DNA of 7,589 bases from Acidobacteriota bacterium (GTDB taxonomy: Bacteria; Acidobacteriota; Blastocatellia; Pyrinomonadales; Pyrinomonadaceae): assembly GCA_029777145.1 (NCBI GenBank), contig JAKOSS010000417.1, positions 1 through 7,589 on the forward strand. Direction: 5' to 3'. A program made the translations under genes and the position numbers. Every line of letters begins with the position of its first letter. The first letter of the stretch is position 1. Below, one piece after another: positions 1-5,550 of this stretch. The notes beneath the pieces are model-generated. The model ran no database searches and was not told the origin of the DNA. It saw only the letters and a list, made by a program, of their open reading frames with translations.

Positions 1-176
1 CCGAAACGCTTCGGGTCGAGAAACCTCAGATCCTCCTTGCGTTCCCATGCCCAAAGGATCCGGGGCGGCATTTTCTGATCGAGTTCAGGGTTGACCGTTC
101 GCTTCGACTGGCACGACTGCGACATCGCCGCGGCCGCAAAAAGCAGCAGGATCCGAATCCGTGGAGCAACAGACAC
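1..176 (-). CDS. DUF3142-like lipoprotein, N-terminal part (truncated by window edge)
   Basis: The minus strand is open from a GTG at 176-174 to base 1 (58 complete codons). An in-frame TAG lies a few codons upstream of the GTG, so the start must be at or very near it. The N-terminus looks like a secretion signal: a short basic part (PRIRI), a hydrophobic run (LLLFAAAAM, about residues 10-18) and Cys22 in SQSC. This would be an imperfect lipobox, since the residue before the last Ser is Gln. Residues after about 40 read ILWAWERKEDLRFLDP, which I recognise as the opening of DUF3142 proteins (WAWERxEDLRFL). The function of that family is not known to me. No Shine-Dalgarno is visible, and the gene may be nearly leaderless (see the intergenic entry). 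It diverges from the ETF-QO gene. The family call rests on one motif because the rest lies outside the window; a GTG start and the lipoprotein anchor are inferences. Confidence 0.68.
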   Translation of the reverse strand, partial: MSVAPRIRILLLFAAAAMSQSCQSKRTVNPELDQKMPPRILWAWERKEDLRFLDPKRF

Positions 177-286
177 AATGCGTGCAATATACTACGATTC
201 GATACCCTCTGACTAGAGTAATATCGTTCGTTTTGTTATATTTGTTGCAACTGAACCGCCATTCATTCGACCGGAGAAAGTGACCT
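177..286. promoter_or_regulatory. Divergent intergenic region with weak promoter candidates
   Basis: These 110 bp separate two divergent starts and are AT-rich compared with the flanking genes. For the minus-strand gene, TAGTCA (215-210) and TATATT (191-186) are 18 bp apart, which would start transcription only a few bases before the GTG. For the plus-strand gene, TATATT (237-242) with TAGAGT (214-219) at 17 bp is a weaker match. A GGAG at 273-276 lies 10 bp before the ATG at 287 and supports that start. Promoter calls are by eye against the sigma70 consensus only. Confidence 0.3.
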
Positions 287-1981
287 ATGATCGAACGCGA
301 ACAACTCGAAATGGACGTTATTTTCGTCGGCGCAGGACCCGCCAACCTCGCCGCCGCGCTTCACCTGAAACGCAAGGTGCGCGAGCATGACGAGTTCATT
401 GACGCGGGAATCAAACAGGGCCGAAAGATCGGCGATCTCGAGATTGCGATCGTCGAAAAAGGCGCCTTTGTCGGCGCGCATATTCTCTCTGGTGCAGTCA
501 TGGACCCGATCGCGATCCGCGAACTGATGCCCGATTTTCTCGAGCAAGGCTGCCCGGTAGATTCGGCAGTTACGAGCGACGCCTTCTGGTATCTGACCGA
601 GAAGAGCAGGATCAATGCCCCGATCGTCCCGCCGCCGCTCAAGAACAAAGGCAAATACATCGTCAGCCTGTCGCGCGTGTGCGAGTGGCTCGGCGAAAAG
701 TGCGAGGCGGAAGGCATCAACATCTTTCCGGAATTTCCGGCATCGGAAGTTCTTTATGATGAGAACGAGCGCGTGATCGGGATCAGGACCGGCGACAAGG
801 GGATCGACAAGGATGGCAAACCGAAAGGAAATTTTGAACCGGGCGTCGACATTCTCGCGAAAGTAACGGTCCTCGGCGAGGGGACGCGCGGCTCGCTGAC
901 GAAACAACTGACCAAGCGTCTCGGTCTCGAGAAGGAAGACGAGCCGCAGGTATTCAGTCTTGGAGTCAAGGAGATATGGGAAGTTCCGGCCGGAAATTTT
1001 GAAGAGGGCAAGGTCGTCCACACGCTCGGATTTCCTTCCGACACCGACACCTATGGCGGCGGCTGGATCTACGGGATGAAGGACAACAAGGTCAGCATCG
1101 GCTACGTCACCGGGCTCGATTACAAAGATCCGATGATCGATCCGCACGCAGAATTCCAGAAGTTCAAGACCCATCCCGCGATCGCCGAGGTTCTCAAGGG
1201 CGGAAAGATGCTGAAGTACGGCGCGAAGACGATCAACGCCGGCGGCTGGTGGACGATGCCGAAGCTGTTTGCGGACGGCGTCCTGCTCGTCGGCGAGTGC
1301 GCCGCGTTCCTCAACGGCCAGCGGATCAAGGGAATCCACCTCGCGATGAAGTCGGGGATGCTCGCGGCCGAAACGATCGTCGGCGCCTTCGATCATGAAG
1401 ATTTTTCGTCAGAAACGCTCCGGCATTACACGGAAAAGGTCGAGCACAGCTGGATCTACGACGAACTCTATCCGGTCCGCAACTTCCATGCGTCGTTCCA
1501 GTCCGGACGATGGTCGGCGATGATCAACAGCGGACTTCAATTCGTCACGGGCGGCCTCGCGTGGGGCTTCATGCCGAAGGAACACCACGTCGCCGGATAC
1601 GAGCGGATGGAAAAACTGAACGGGAGCGACCCTATCCGTTATGCGGACCTCAAGTTCGACAAAGAACTCACGTTCGACAAGATAACCGACGTCTTTCACG
1701 CTTCGGTCGCACACGACGAAGACCAGCCCGCGCATCTGCACATTCTCGACACAGAGATCTGCGCAACGCGCTGCGCCGAGGAATACGGCAATCCGTGCCA
1801 GCGATTTTGTCCGGCCGCGGTTTATGAAATGGAGCAGAGCGAGGAGACCGGCCGCAAGGAGATCAAGGTCAATTTCTCGAATTGCGTCCACTGCAAGACG
1901 TGTGACATTGCCGATCCGTATCAGATCATCAACTGGGTGACTCCCGAAGGCGGCGGCGGACCCGATTTCAAGGGAATGTGA
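287..1981 (+). CDS. Electron transfer flavoprotein:ubiquinone oxidoreductase (ETF-QO)
   Basis: 564 residues, full length for the family. ETF-QO takes electrons from reduced ETF, which is charged by acyl-CoA and amino-acid dehydrogenases, and passes them to the quinone pool at the inner face of the cytoplasmic membrane. The FAD-binding loop is at residues 14-21 (VGAGPANL), followed by the acidic VEK near residue 57 and HILSGAVMDP. The C-terminal ferredoxin-like part has the family's 4Fe-4S ligands Cys508 (RFCPAAVYE) and Cys533, Cys536 and Cys539 (NCVHCKTC). The 25-residue gap from Cys508 to Cys533 equals that in the human enzyme as I recall it. The tail DPYQIINWVTPEGGGGP is characteristic. The start is supported by GGAG at 273-276. 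One oddity is Asn20 where the third glycine of GxGxxG is usual. No etfA, etfB or dehydrogenase genes are adjacent, so it appears to be transcribed alone. Confidence 0.96.
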   Translation: MIEREQLEMDVIFVGAGPANLAAALHLKRKVREHDEFIDAGIKQGRKIGDLEIAIVEKGAFVGAHILSGAVMDPIAIRELMPDFLEQGCPVDSAVTSDAFWYLTEKSRINAPIVPPPLKNKGKYIVSLSRVCEWLGEKCEAEGINIFPEFPASEVLYDENERVIGIRTGDKGIDKDGKPKGNFEPGVDILAKVTVLGEGTRGSLTKQLTKRLGLEKEDEPQVFSLGVKEIWEVPAGNFEEGKVVHTLGFPSDTDTYGGGWIYGMKDNKVSIGYVTGLDYKDPMIDPHAEFQKFKTHPAIAEVLKGGKMLKYGAKTINAGGWWTMPKLFADGVLLVGECAAFLNGQRIKGIHLAMKSGMLAAETIVGAFDHEDFSSETLRHYTEKVEHSWIYDELYPVRNFHASFQSGRWSAMINSGLQFVTGGLAWGFMPKEHHVAGYERMEKLNGSDPIRYADLKFDKELTFDKITDVFHASVAHDEDQPAHLHILDTEICATRCAEEYGNPCQRFCPAAVYEMEQSEETGRKEIKVNFSNCVHCKTCDIADPYQIINWVTPEGGGGPDFKGM

Positions 1982-2014
1982 TTCCATTTGGGAATCGCGA
2001 TTTGGGATTGCGGG
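1980..2014 (+). repeat. Short hairpin over the ETF-QO stop codon plus a 14-bp tandem pair
   Basis: GATTCC (1980-1985) and GGAATC (1991-1996) form a perfect 6-bp stem with a 5-base loop, overlapping the TGA stop. ATTTGGGAATCGCG (1986-1999) is followed directly by the related ATTTGGGATTGCGG (2000-2013), a 14-bp (2 x 7) period. No T-run follows, so this is not a classical intrinsic terminator, although it could protect the mRNA end. Confidence 0.4.
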
Positions 2015-2049
2015 CAGTGAGCGGTGAGCGGTGAGCAGTGAGCAGTGGT
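2015..2049. repeat. Heptamer array CNGTGAG, first block (5 units)
   Basis: Five 7-bp units: CAGTGAG, CGGTGAG, CGGTGAG, CAGTGAG, and a degenerate CAGTGGT. The block is separated from a longer array of the same unit (2134-2252) by a hairpin-rich insert at about 2050-2133. The simplest reading is one array split by an inserted repeat element. Confidence 0.85.
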
Positions 2050-2060
2050 CGGACTGGAGC

Positions 2061-2128
2061 GCAACCGTCCCGGTTGCACCGGCGGCCGCGGGCCGGCGGC
2101 AGATGTTTGGAGTTCCGCGTTTACGCGG
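2061..2128. repeat. REP-like cluster of three GC-rich hairpins
   Basis: Three successive inverted repeats: GCAACCG (2061-2067) with CGGTTGC (2071-2077) around a TCC loop; CCGGC (2079-2083) with GCCGG (2092-2096), enclosing the palindrome CCGCGG; and CCGCGT (2115-2120) with ACGCGG (2123-2128). The cluster sits between two blocks of the same heptamer array. It resembles bacterial REP/BIME-type repeats in density and layout, but no family assignment is possible from one copy. It could form a stable structure in the 3' region of the ETF-QO transcript. Confidence 0.6.
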
Positions 2129-2133
2129 CGATT

Positions 2134-2252
2134 CAGTCAGCAGTGAGCTGTGAGCGGTGAGCGGTGAGCCGTAAGCAGTGAGCCGTGAGCAGTGAGCGGT
2201 GAGCAGTGAGCCGTGAGCCGTGAGCAGTGAGCCGTGAGCGGTGAGCAGTGAG
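2134..2252. repeat. Heptamer array CNGTGAG, main block (17 units)
   Basis: Seventeen contiguous 7-bp units with no indel. The second base is free (A, G, C or T), while GTGAG is almost invariant. Only the first unit (CAGTCAG) and the sixth (CCGTAAG) break the pattern. Read on the minus strand it gives a spurious heptapeptide repeat (SLLTAHG-like), because 7 bp is not a multiple of 3. No gene function is implied. Confidence 0.93.
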
Positions 2253-2253
2253 G

Positions 2254-2306
2254 AGATGTTCGGAGTTCCGCGTTCGGCCCTCATCCGATTCGATCCGGGG
2301 TTCCCC
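2254..2306. repeat. Second copy of a 21-bp direct repeat, plus a small hairpin
   Basis: The 21 bp at 2254-2274 match 2101-2121 at 20 of 21 positions (shared core GGAGTTCCGCGTT), so copies of one motif lie on each side of the 17-unit heptamer array. In the first copy the core leads into the CCGCGT/ACGCGG hairpin; in the second that hairpin is lost. GGGGTTCCCC at 2297-2306 is a further short palindrome. The remaining bases up to 2322 show no feature I can name. Confidence 0.6.
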
Positions 2307-2322
2307 AAATGCTTGTCAGTCC

Positions 2323-2462
2323 AAAATCTAAAATCTAAAATCTAAAATCTAAAATCTAAAATCTAAAATCTAAAATCCAGAATCTAAAATCCAAAATCTA
2401 AAATCCAAAATCTAAAATCCAAAATCTAAAATCCAAAATCTAAAATCGAAAATCTAAAATCG
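2323..2462. repeat. Heptamer array AAAATCT (20 units)
   Basis: Twenty contiguous 7-bp units without indels (140 bp). Units 1-7 are identical AAAATCT. From unit 8 the last base alternates C,T,C,T and so on, ending G,T,G, which gives a 14-bp higher-order repeat. The only other variant is AGAATCT at unit 9. The array stops 4 bp before the ATG at 2467 and occupies the position where a ribosome-binding site would lie. It also supplies an in-frame TAA (2455-2457) just upstream of that ATG. Confidence 0.97.
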
Positions 2463-2466
2463 TCTT

Positions 2467-2919
2467 ATGCCGTTCTTGTCCGACAGTTCCGCGCGCGTCG
2501 TCACGGAGTTCTTTCGTGAACATCTTGACGATCCGGCGTTTGAACTGCCGCGGGTGAATTTCTCGACCGGACGGACGGCGTCGGTCGTTGCCCGCGTTTT
2601 GAGAGTTCACGGAATCACGATCGGACGGCTCGTGATCATCGCCCCGCATCTTGTCGAACAAACTGACGGCCGGACGATCCTGCCGCGGGACCTTATCGTT
2701 CACGAGACGACGCATGTTCTCCAGTACCGCGAATACGGATTCGTGCCTTTTCTGTGGAAGTACTTCGGCGACTATTTTCGCAACCTGAGACGGGAAGGGA
2801 ATTACGGGCTCAAAGCGAGAAATGCGGCCTACCTTGCGATTCCGTTTGAAGTGGAAGCGAGGCAGACCGCCTTTGAATTTGTGCGATGGTATTCGGATCG
2901 AGTCCGGACCGATCGGTGA
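2467..2919 (+). CDS. Small HExxH zincin-like protein (DUF4157-like), unassigned function
   Basis: 150 residues. The diagnostic stretch is LIVHETTHVLQY (about residues 76-87), with His79-Glu80-x-x-His83 as a metallopeptidase-type zinc site followed by the Gln common in DUF4157-like domains. AYLAIPFEVEA (121-131) offers Glu128 or Glu130 as the third ligand, as in the xPFExEA motif of such zincins. There is no signal peptide, transmembrane helix or propeptide, so it is probably cytosolic and could be a minimal peptidase or a structural relic. An in-frame TAA at 2455-2457 means translation begins at ATG 2467 or later. No Shine-Dalgarno is present because the leader is the AAAATCT array. Its stop (2917-2919) directly abuts the rpoZ stop on the opposite strand. 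The metal site is seen; catalysis and substrate are not known. Confidence 0.8.
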   Translation: MPFLSDSSARVVTEFFREHLDDPAFELPRVNFSTGRTASVVARVLRVHGITIGRLVIIAPHLVEQTDGRTILPRDLIVHETTHVLQYREYGFVPFLWKYFGDYFRNLRREGNYGLKARNAAYLAIPFEVEARQTAFEFVRWYSDRVRTDR

Positions 2920-3174
2920 TTATTGTTCCGTGATCTCGAAATGGACCTTTTTCTGGTCGAGTTCGCGGAGGGCGATGCGTGTGTTCTTGTGTTTGCGCGG
3001 ATCGAGTTCAACACGCGGTTCGGCACCGCGCTGCAATTGTTTGGCGCGCTGGGCGGCGAGGATGATCATGCGGTATTTCGAGTCGATCTCCGGGATCGGC
3101 TTGTCGACGATCTCTTCGGTTTCATCATTCGCGCCCGCGGTCTCTTCGATCAGGTTTTCTTCGTTTTCAGCCAT
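2920..3174 (-). CDS. rpoZ: DNA-directed RNA polymerase omega subunit
   Basis: 84 residues, a usual size for omega, which helps fold and hold the beta' subunit in the polymerase core. Residues 1-28 form an acidic, low-complexity extension (ENEENLIEE, NDETEE). The conserved core follows: SKYRMIILAAQRAKQLQRG (32-50), then NTRIALRELDQKKVHFE (64-80), matching the AxxRAxQ and IALREI segments of the family. It lies 9 bp downstream of gmk on the same strand, so the two are surely co-transcribed. This pairing (gmk-rpoZ, often with yicC/yloC before it) is conserved in many bacteria. A GGAG lies within the gmk 3' end, 14 bases before the ATG, rather far for an optimal site, which suggests translational coupling. 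The TAA touches the stop of the convergent HExxH gene, leaving no room for a dedicated terminator. Confidence 0.95.
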   Translation of the reverse strand: MAENEENLIEETAGANDETEEIVDKPIPEIDSKYRMIILAAQRAKQLQRGAEPRVELDPRKHKNTRIALRELDQKKVHFEITEQ

Positions 3175-3183
3175 CTTTTGTGT

Positions 3184-3819
3184 TCAATCTCCAGGATCGT
3201 TGTTTTTCGACGCATCGAAACTATCAAGAATATCCTGAACACGCGCTTTTTGTCTAATCGAACGCATTCGCTCGGCTAGTATCACGGTTTCGAGAGCTCG
3301 CGCCGCGGACTCAACCTCGTCGTTGATCACGACATATTTGAACAATCCGAACTTCTCGACCTCGCCCCATGAATTTCGAAGGCGCAATGCAAGACTTTCG
3401 GGGCTTTCGGTGCCGCGCGCGGCGAGTCGTTCACGCAGAACTTCGAACGACGGCGGGAGGATAAAGATGCTCAGAGCGTCCGGGAAGCGCTGCATGACGA
3501 TCTCGGCTCCCTGAACGTCGATCTCGAGAATGACGTCGCGCCCGGCTTCAGTCTCGTTGCGAACCTGGTCCATCGAAGTCCCGTAACAGTTGCCGTGAAC
3601 CTCGGCATGTTCGAGGAATTCACCGTCCGCGATCCGCCGGTCGAATTCCTCACGCGTCACAAAGTGATAATCGCGGCCGTCGACCTCACCCTCGCGCATC
3701 GCCCGCGTCGTGTACGATACCGAGTAGCCGATGTCCGAAACGCGGGGGAGGATCTCCTTGATCAGCGTTCCCTTGCCGCCGCCCGACGGCGAGCTGATGA
3801 TGATAAGTGTTCCGATCAT
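3184..3819 (-). CDS. gmk: Guanylate kinase
   Basis: 211 residues, typical length. Gmk phosphorylates GMP or dGMP to the diphosphate using ATP in the cytosol, and feeds GTP and (p)ppGpp pools. The P-loop SSPSGGGKGT is at residues 9-18 (Lys16). The GMP-binding segment is SYTTRAMREGEVDGRDYHF (35-53), followed by EHAEVHGNCYGTS (70-82), LEIDVQGA (98-105) and the lid region with ERLAARGTESPESLALRL (130-147). The ATG places the P-loop where expected, so the start is secure. There is nevertheless no Shine-Dalgarno: the leader is a pyrimidine-rich heptamer array (CTTTTTA type in the mRNA) starting two bases before the ATG. It sits between yicC, 212 bp upstream, and rpoZ, 9 bp downstream. The C-terminal acidic tail (about 200-211) is outside the fold and probably variable. 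Confidence 0.97.
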   Translation of the reverse strand: MIGTLIIISSPSGGGKGTLIKEILPRVSDIGYSVSYTTRAMREGEVDGRDYHFVTREEFDRRIADGEFLEHAEVHGNCYGTSMDQVRNETEAGRDVILEIDVQGAEIVMQRFPDALSIFILPPSFEVLRERLAARGTESPESLALRLRNSWGEVEKFGLFKYVVINDEVESAARALETVILAERMRSIRQKARVQDILDSFDASKNNDPGD

Positions 3820-3820
3820 T

Positions 3821-3876
<56 letters not shown>

Positions 3877-4030
3877 AAGAAAATAGGAACGAGCAAGTAG
3901 GAGGAATGGGGAGAATGTAGTGTAGAGAAGGCGAGCAAAGAAATAAAAGCAGAGAAGTGGCCGTCTTCTTACTTTCCCCTTTCGCCCTTTTCCCCTTTTC
4001 CCCTTTTCCCCTTTTCCCCTTTTCCCCTTT
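3877..4030. repeat. yicC-gmk spacer: purine-rich tract, then (CCCCTTTT)n G-quadruplex motif
   Basis: From 3877 to about 3958 the plus strand is strongly purine-rich and no gene is apparent. From about 3964 to 4030 it switches to almost pure pyrimidine. Five CCCC runs start at 3992, 4000, 4008, 4016 and 4024, exactly 8 bp apart and separated by TTTT, with looser CCC and CCCC runs at 3985 and 3976. The minus strand, which is the coding strand of yicC-gmk, therefore reads GGGGAAAA repeated. That fits the canonical four-run G-quadruplex pattern and is also a mirror-symmetric homopurine tract able to form H-DNA. The tract ends 1 bp from the yicC stop codon. Structure formation is inferred from the motif. 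Confidence 0.75.
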
Positions 4031-4031
4031 C

Positions 4032-4910
4032 TTACTCTACATTCTGCACTTGCTCGCGGATCTTCTCGATCTCGCTCTTGATCGCCAGCGCGTTCTCTTT
4101 GACGACGAGATTGTTCGTCTTTGAGGCGATCGTGTTCGCTTCGCGATTGAGTTCCTGGGTCAGGAAATCGAGACGCTTGCCGACCTCGTTCTCCTCGTCG
4201 ACGATCTGCTTGAATTGCTCAATGTGACTTCTGAGCCGTTGTATCTCTTCGGAAATGTCGCTGCGGTCGGCCATGAACGCGACTTCTTGTGCGAGCCGTC
4301 CCTGATCGATCTCGATCTGAGAGTCCGTCTTCGCGAGCATTTCGCCGATCTTCTTCGTCAGGCGCTGCCGATACTCATCGGCGACGCCTTCCGCTTCGCT
4401 TTCGATCACGGGGATCCGCTTTTCGATCTCGCCGAGGCGGAACAGAAGCTCGTTGCGCAGCATCTCGCCCTCGTTGTGGCGCATCTTTTCGAGATCGTCG
4501 AGCGCGAAATTTATCGCGCGTTCGACGCCGACGACGAAATGCTCGTCGAGATCGTCCTTTTTGGGCATCAGCACATTCGGCAGGCGCGCGACGACGTTGA
4601 TGTCGGGTTCACCCGACAGATCGAACTCCTCGCTCATTTCCTTCATCGCGGCGAGAAAGCCGCTGATCATCGGTCGGTTCAGCTCGTATTCGATCTGCCG
4701 CGTCCGTTCGTACGTCAGGTTCACGTCGACCCGTCCGCGCGAAAGACGATTTCCGATCTGACGTTTGATCACGGATTCCAGCGGCTGAAGTTCGCCGCCG
4801 AGACGCAGGTTAACGTCGAGGAAACGATTGTTGACTGTTTTGATCTCCACCGTGACGGCGAAATCGTCGCTCGATTCAAAGCCTCGGCCGAAGCCGGTCA
4901 TCGATTTCAT
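4032..4910 (-). CDS. yicC: YicC/YloC-family endoribonuclease
   Basis: 292 residues, family length. YicC proteins are cytosolic stress-related endoribonucleases; E. coli YicC has been linked to small-RNA turnover. The signature N-terminus MKSMTGFGR is intact, followed by VEIKTVNNRFLDVNLRL (21-37) and RGRVDVNL (about 59-66) of the YicC_N domain. The C-terminal DUF1732 domain ends with NREANTIASK (255-264) and SEIEKIREQVQNVE (279-292), nearly invariant in the family. The middle is acidic and helical, with likely coiled-coil segments. It heads the yicC-gmk-rpoZ minus-strand cluster, although the 212-bp low-complexity gap could give gmk separate expression. The leader has no clear Shine-Dalgarno (AACCTT directly before the ATG). 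The divergent neighbour is the SRPBCC gene. The family call is firm; the RNA target here is unknown. Confidence 0.95.
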   Translation of the reverse strand: MKSMTGFGRGFESSDDFAVTVEIKTVNNRFLDVNLRLGGELQPLESVIKRQIGNRLSRGRVDVNLTYERTRQIEYELNRPMISGFLAAMKEMSEEFDLSGEPDINVVARLPNVLMPKKDDLDEHFVVGVERAINFALDDLEKMRHNEGEMLRNELLFRLGEIEKRIPVIESEAEGVADEYRQRLTKKIGEMLAKTDSQIEIDQGRLAQEVAFMADRSDISEEIQRLRSHIEQFKQIVDEENEVGKRLDFLTQELNREANTIASKTNNLVVKENALAIKSEIEKIREQVQNVE

Positions 4911-4939
4911 AAGGTTATTTGACTGCCCAAATTACGGAC

Positions 4940-4945
4940 ATTTTA
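4940..4945 (-). promoter_or_regulatory. Possible -10 element for yicC
   Basis: TAAAAT on the minus strand (5 of 6 to TATAAT) lies about 30 bp before the yicC ATG. No good -35 is seen at 16-18 bp (best TGTAAA or GTGTAA). If used, the leader would be about 22 bases with no Shine-Dalgarno. Confidence 0.25.
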
Positions 4946-4961
4946 GCACACCGCCTGGCCC

Positions 4962-4990
4962 TTTACACGGTTCCGAACAATTGTTATCAT
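4962..4990 (+). promoter_or_regulatory. Sigma70-like promoter for the SRPBCC gene
   Basis: TTTACA (4962-4967, 5 of 6 to TTGACA) and TATCAT (4985-4990, 5 of 6 to TATAAT) are separated by exactly 17 bp. Initiation near 4997 would give a leader of about 45 bases that includes the GGAG at 5025-5028. This is the best-formed promoter in the window. It faces away from yicC. Confidence 0.65.
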
Positions 4991-5040
4991 CGGCGCAATT
5001 CGTTTTTCCTACCCTTTTACAACTGGAGCAAAACTAACAA

Positions 5041-5478
5041 ATGTCCGTCGATGTTCAATCGGAAGTCGTCATCTCCCGTCCGCGCACTGAGGTCGCCGAA
5101 TTCATGTTCGAACCAAAGAACGACCGGTTGTGGATGACCGGATTCTCGAAGGTCTTCCCGCTGCAATCGGGGCCGCTGGTTAAGGGCGCGCGCGTCGAAC
5201 GCATCGGCAGCTTTCTGAACCGGCAGTTTTCAGCCGTTTATGTCGTGAATTCAGCGGTCGAAGGGAAGTCTGTCGAGATGGTTACGGACGAGCCGTTCAA
5301 CATGAAGTTCATCTATGAACTCGAAGACGACGGTGACGCGACGCGTGTCCGGCTTCAGATCCAAAGTTACGGTGAACTGCTCTTCAAGACTCCGATCCCG
5401 ATCTTCCGCAAAGCCGTCGAAGAGAAACTGAATGAGGAAACGAAGCGATTGAAAAGGCAGCTTGAATCAACCGAATGA
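5041..5478 (+). CDS. SRPBCC (START-like) family protein
   Basis: 145 residues, a single-domain SRPBCC fold by pattern. It opens with a beta-strand SEVVISRPRTEVAEFMFEPKND (about 7-28), where the VxISRPxxEVxxFM pattern is the usual first strand and helix of the polyketide-cyclase/START-like group. Alternating strands follow (VERIGSFLNRQFSAVYVV, KSVEMVTDEPFNMKFIYELED, TRVRLQIQSYG), ending in a long C-terminal helix (about 120-143, rich in Lys and Glu). Such proteins bind hydrophobic ligands in an internal cavity; the ligand here is unknown. No signal peptide or membrane segment is visible. GGAG at 5025-5028 lies 12 bases before the ATG, and a TTTACA/TATCAT promoter lies upstream. It appears monocistronic, diverging from yicC and converging with the exporter gene. 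Confidence 0.88.
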   Translation: MSVDVQSEVVISRPRTEVAEFMFEPKNDRLWMTGFSKVFPLQSGPLVKGARVERIGSFLNRQFSAVYVVNSAVEGKSVEMVTDEPFNMKFIYELEDDGDATRVRLQIQSYGELLFKTPIPIFRKAVEEKLNEETKRLKRQLESTE

Positions 5479-5480
5479 AG

Positions 5481-5550
5481 GATTCGAGATTCAAAATTCA
5501 AAATTCAAGATCGTCTCGGATCATAATTCTTGAATCTTGAAGTTTGAATC
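5481..5550. repeat. AATTCAA/TTGAATC heptamers forming a long inverted repeat
   Basis: Four units at 5481-5508 (GATTCGA, GATTCAA, AATTCAA, AATTCAA) are followed by three units of the opposite orientation at 5530-5550 (TTGAATC, TTGAAGT, TTGAATC). The 23 bases at 5488-5510 pair with 5528-5550 at 21 of 23 positions around a 17-base loop. The stem begins 10 bp after the SRPBCC stop (5478). It is AT-rich with no T-run, so it is a possible mRNA-end structure but not a standard terminator. Confidence 0.85.

Noticed and set aside
263..1396. Long minus-strand open frame (377 codons) opposite the ETF-QO gene
   Set aside because: The plus strand has a full-length, motif-complete ETF-QO. The antisense frame has no recognisable domain and is explained by GC-biased third codon positions.
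1409..2308. Minus-strand open frame with a heptapeptide repeat (SLLTAHG-like)
   Set aside because: The repeat peptide is just the 7-bp CNGTGAG array read through, and the remainder is antisense to ETF-QO. No start signal or protein family is evident.
2323..2462. CRISPR array
   Set aside because: Units are 7 bp and contiguous with no spacers, and there are no cas genes nearby.
2822..3279. Plus-strand open frames across rpoZ and the gmk end
   Set aside because: They are antisense to clear rpoZ and gmk coding sequence and show no family features or ribosome-binding site.
3976..4030. Intrinsic terminator after yicC
   Set aside because: The tract is a homopurine/homopyrimidine repeat rather than a GC stem followed by a U-run. 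On the yicC transcript it is purine-rich.
4215..4922. Plus-strand open frame of 235 codons
   Set aside because: It lies wholly antisense to yicC, whose family motifs are unambiguous. Overlapping antisense frames are common at this base composition.
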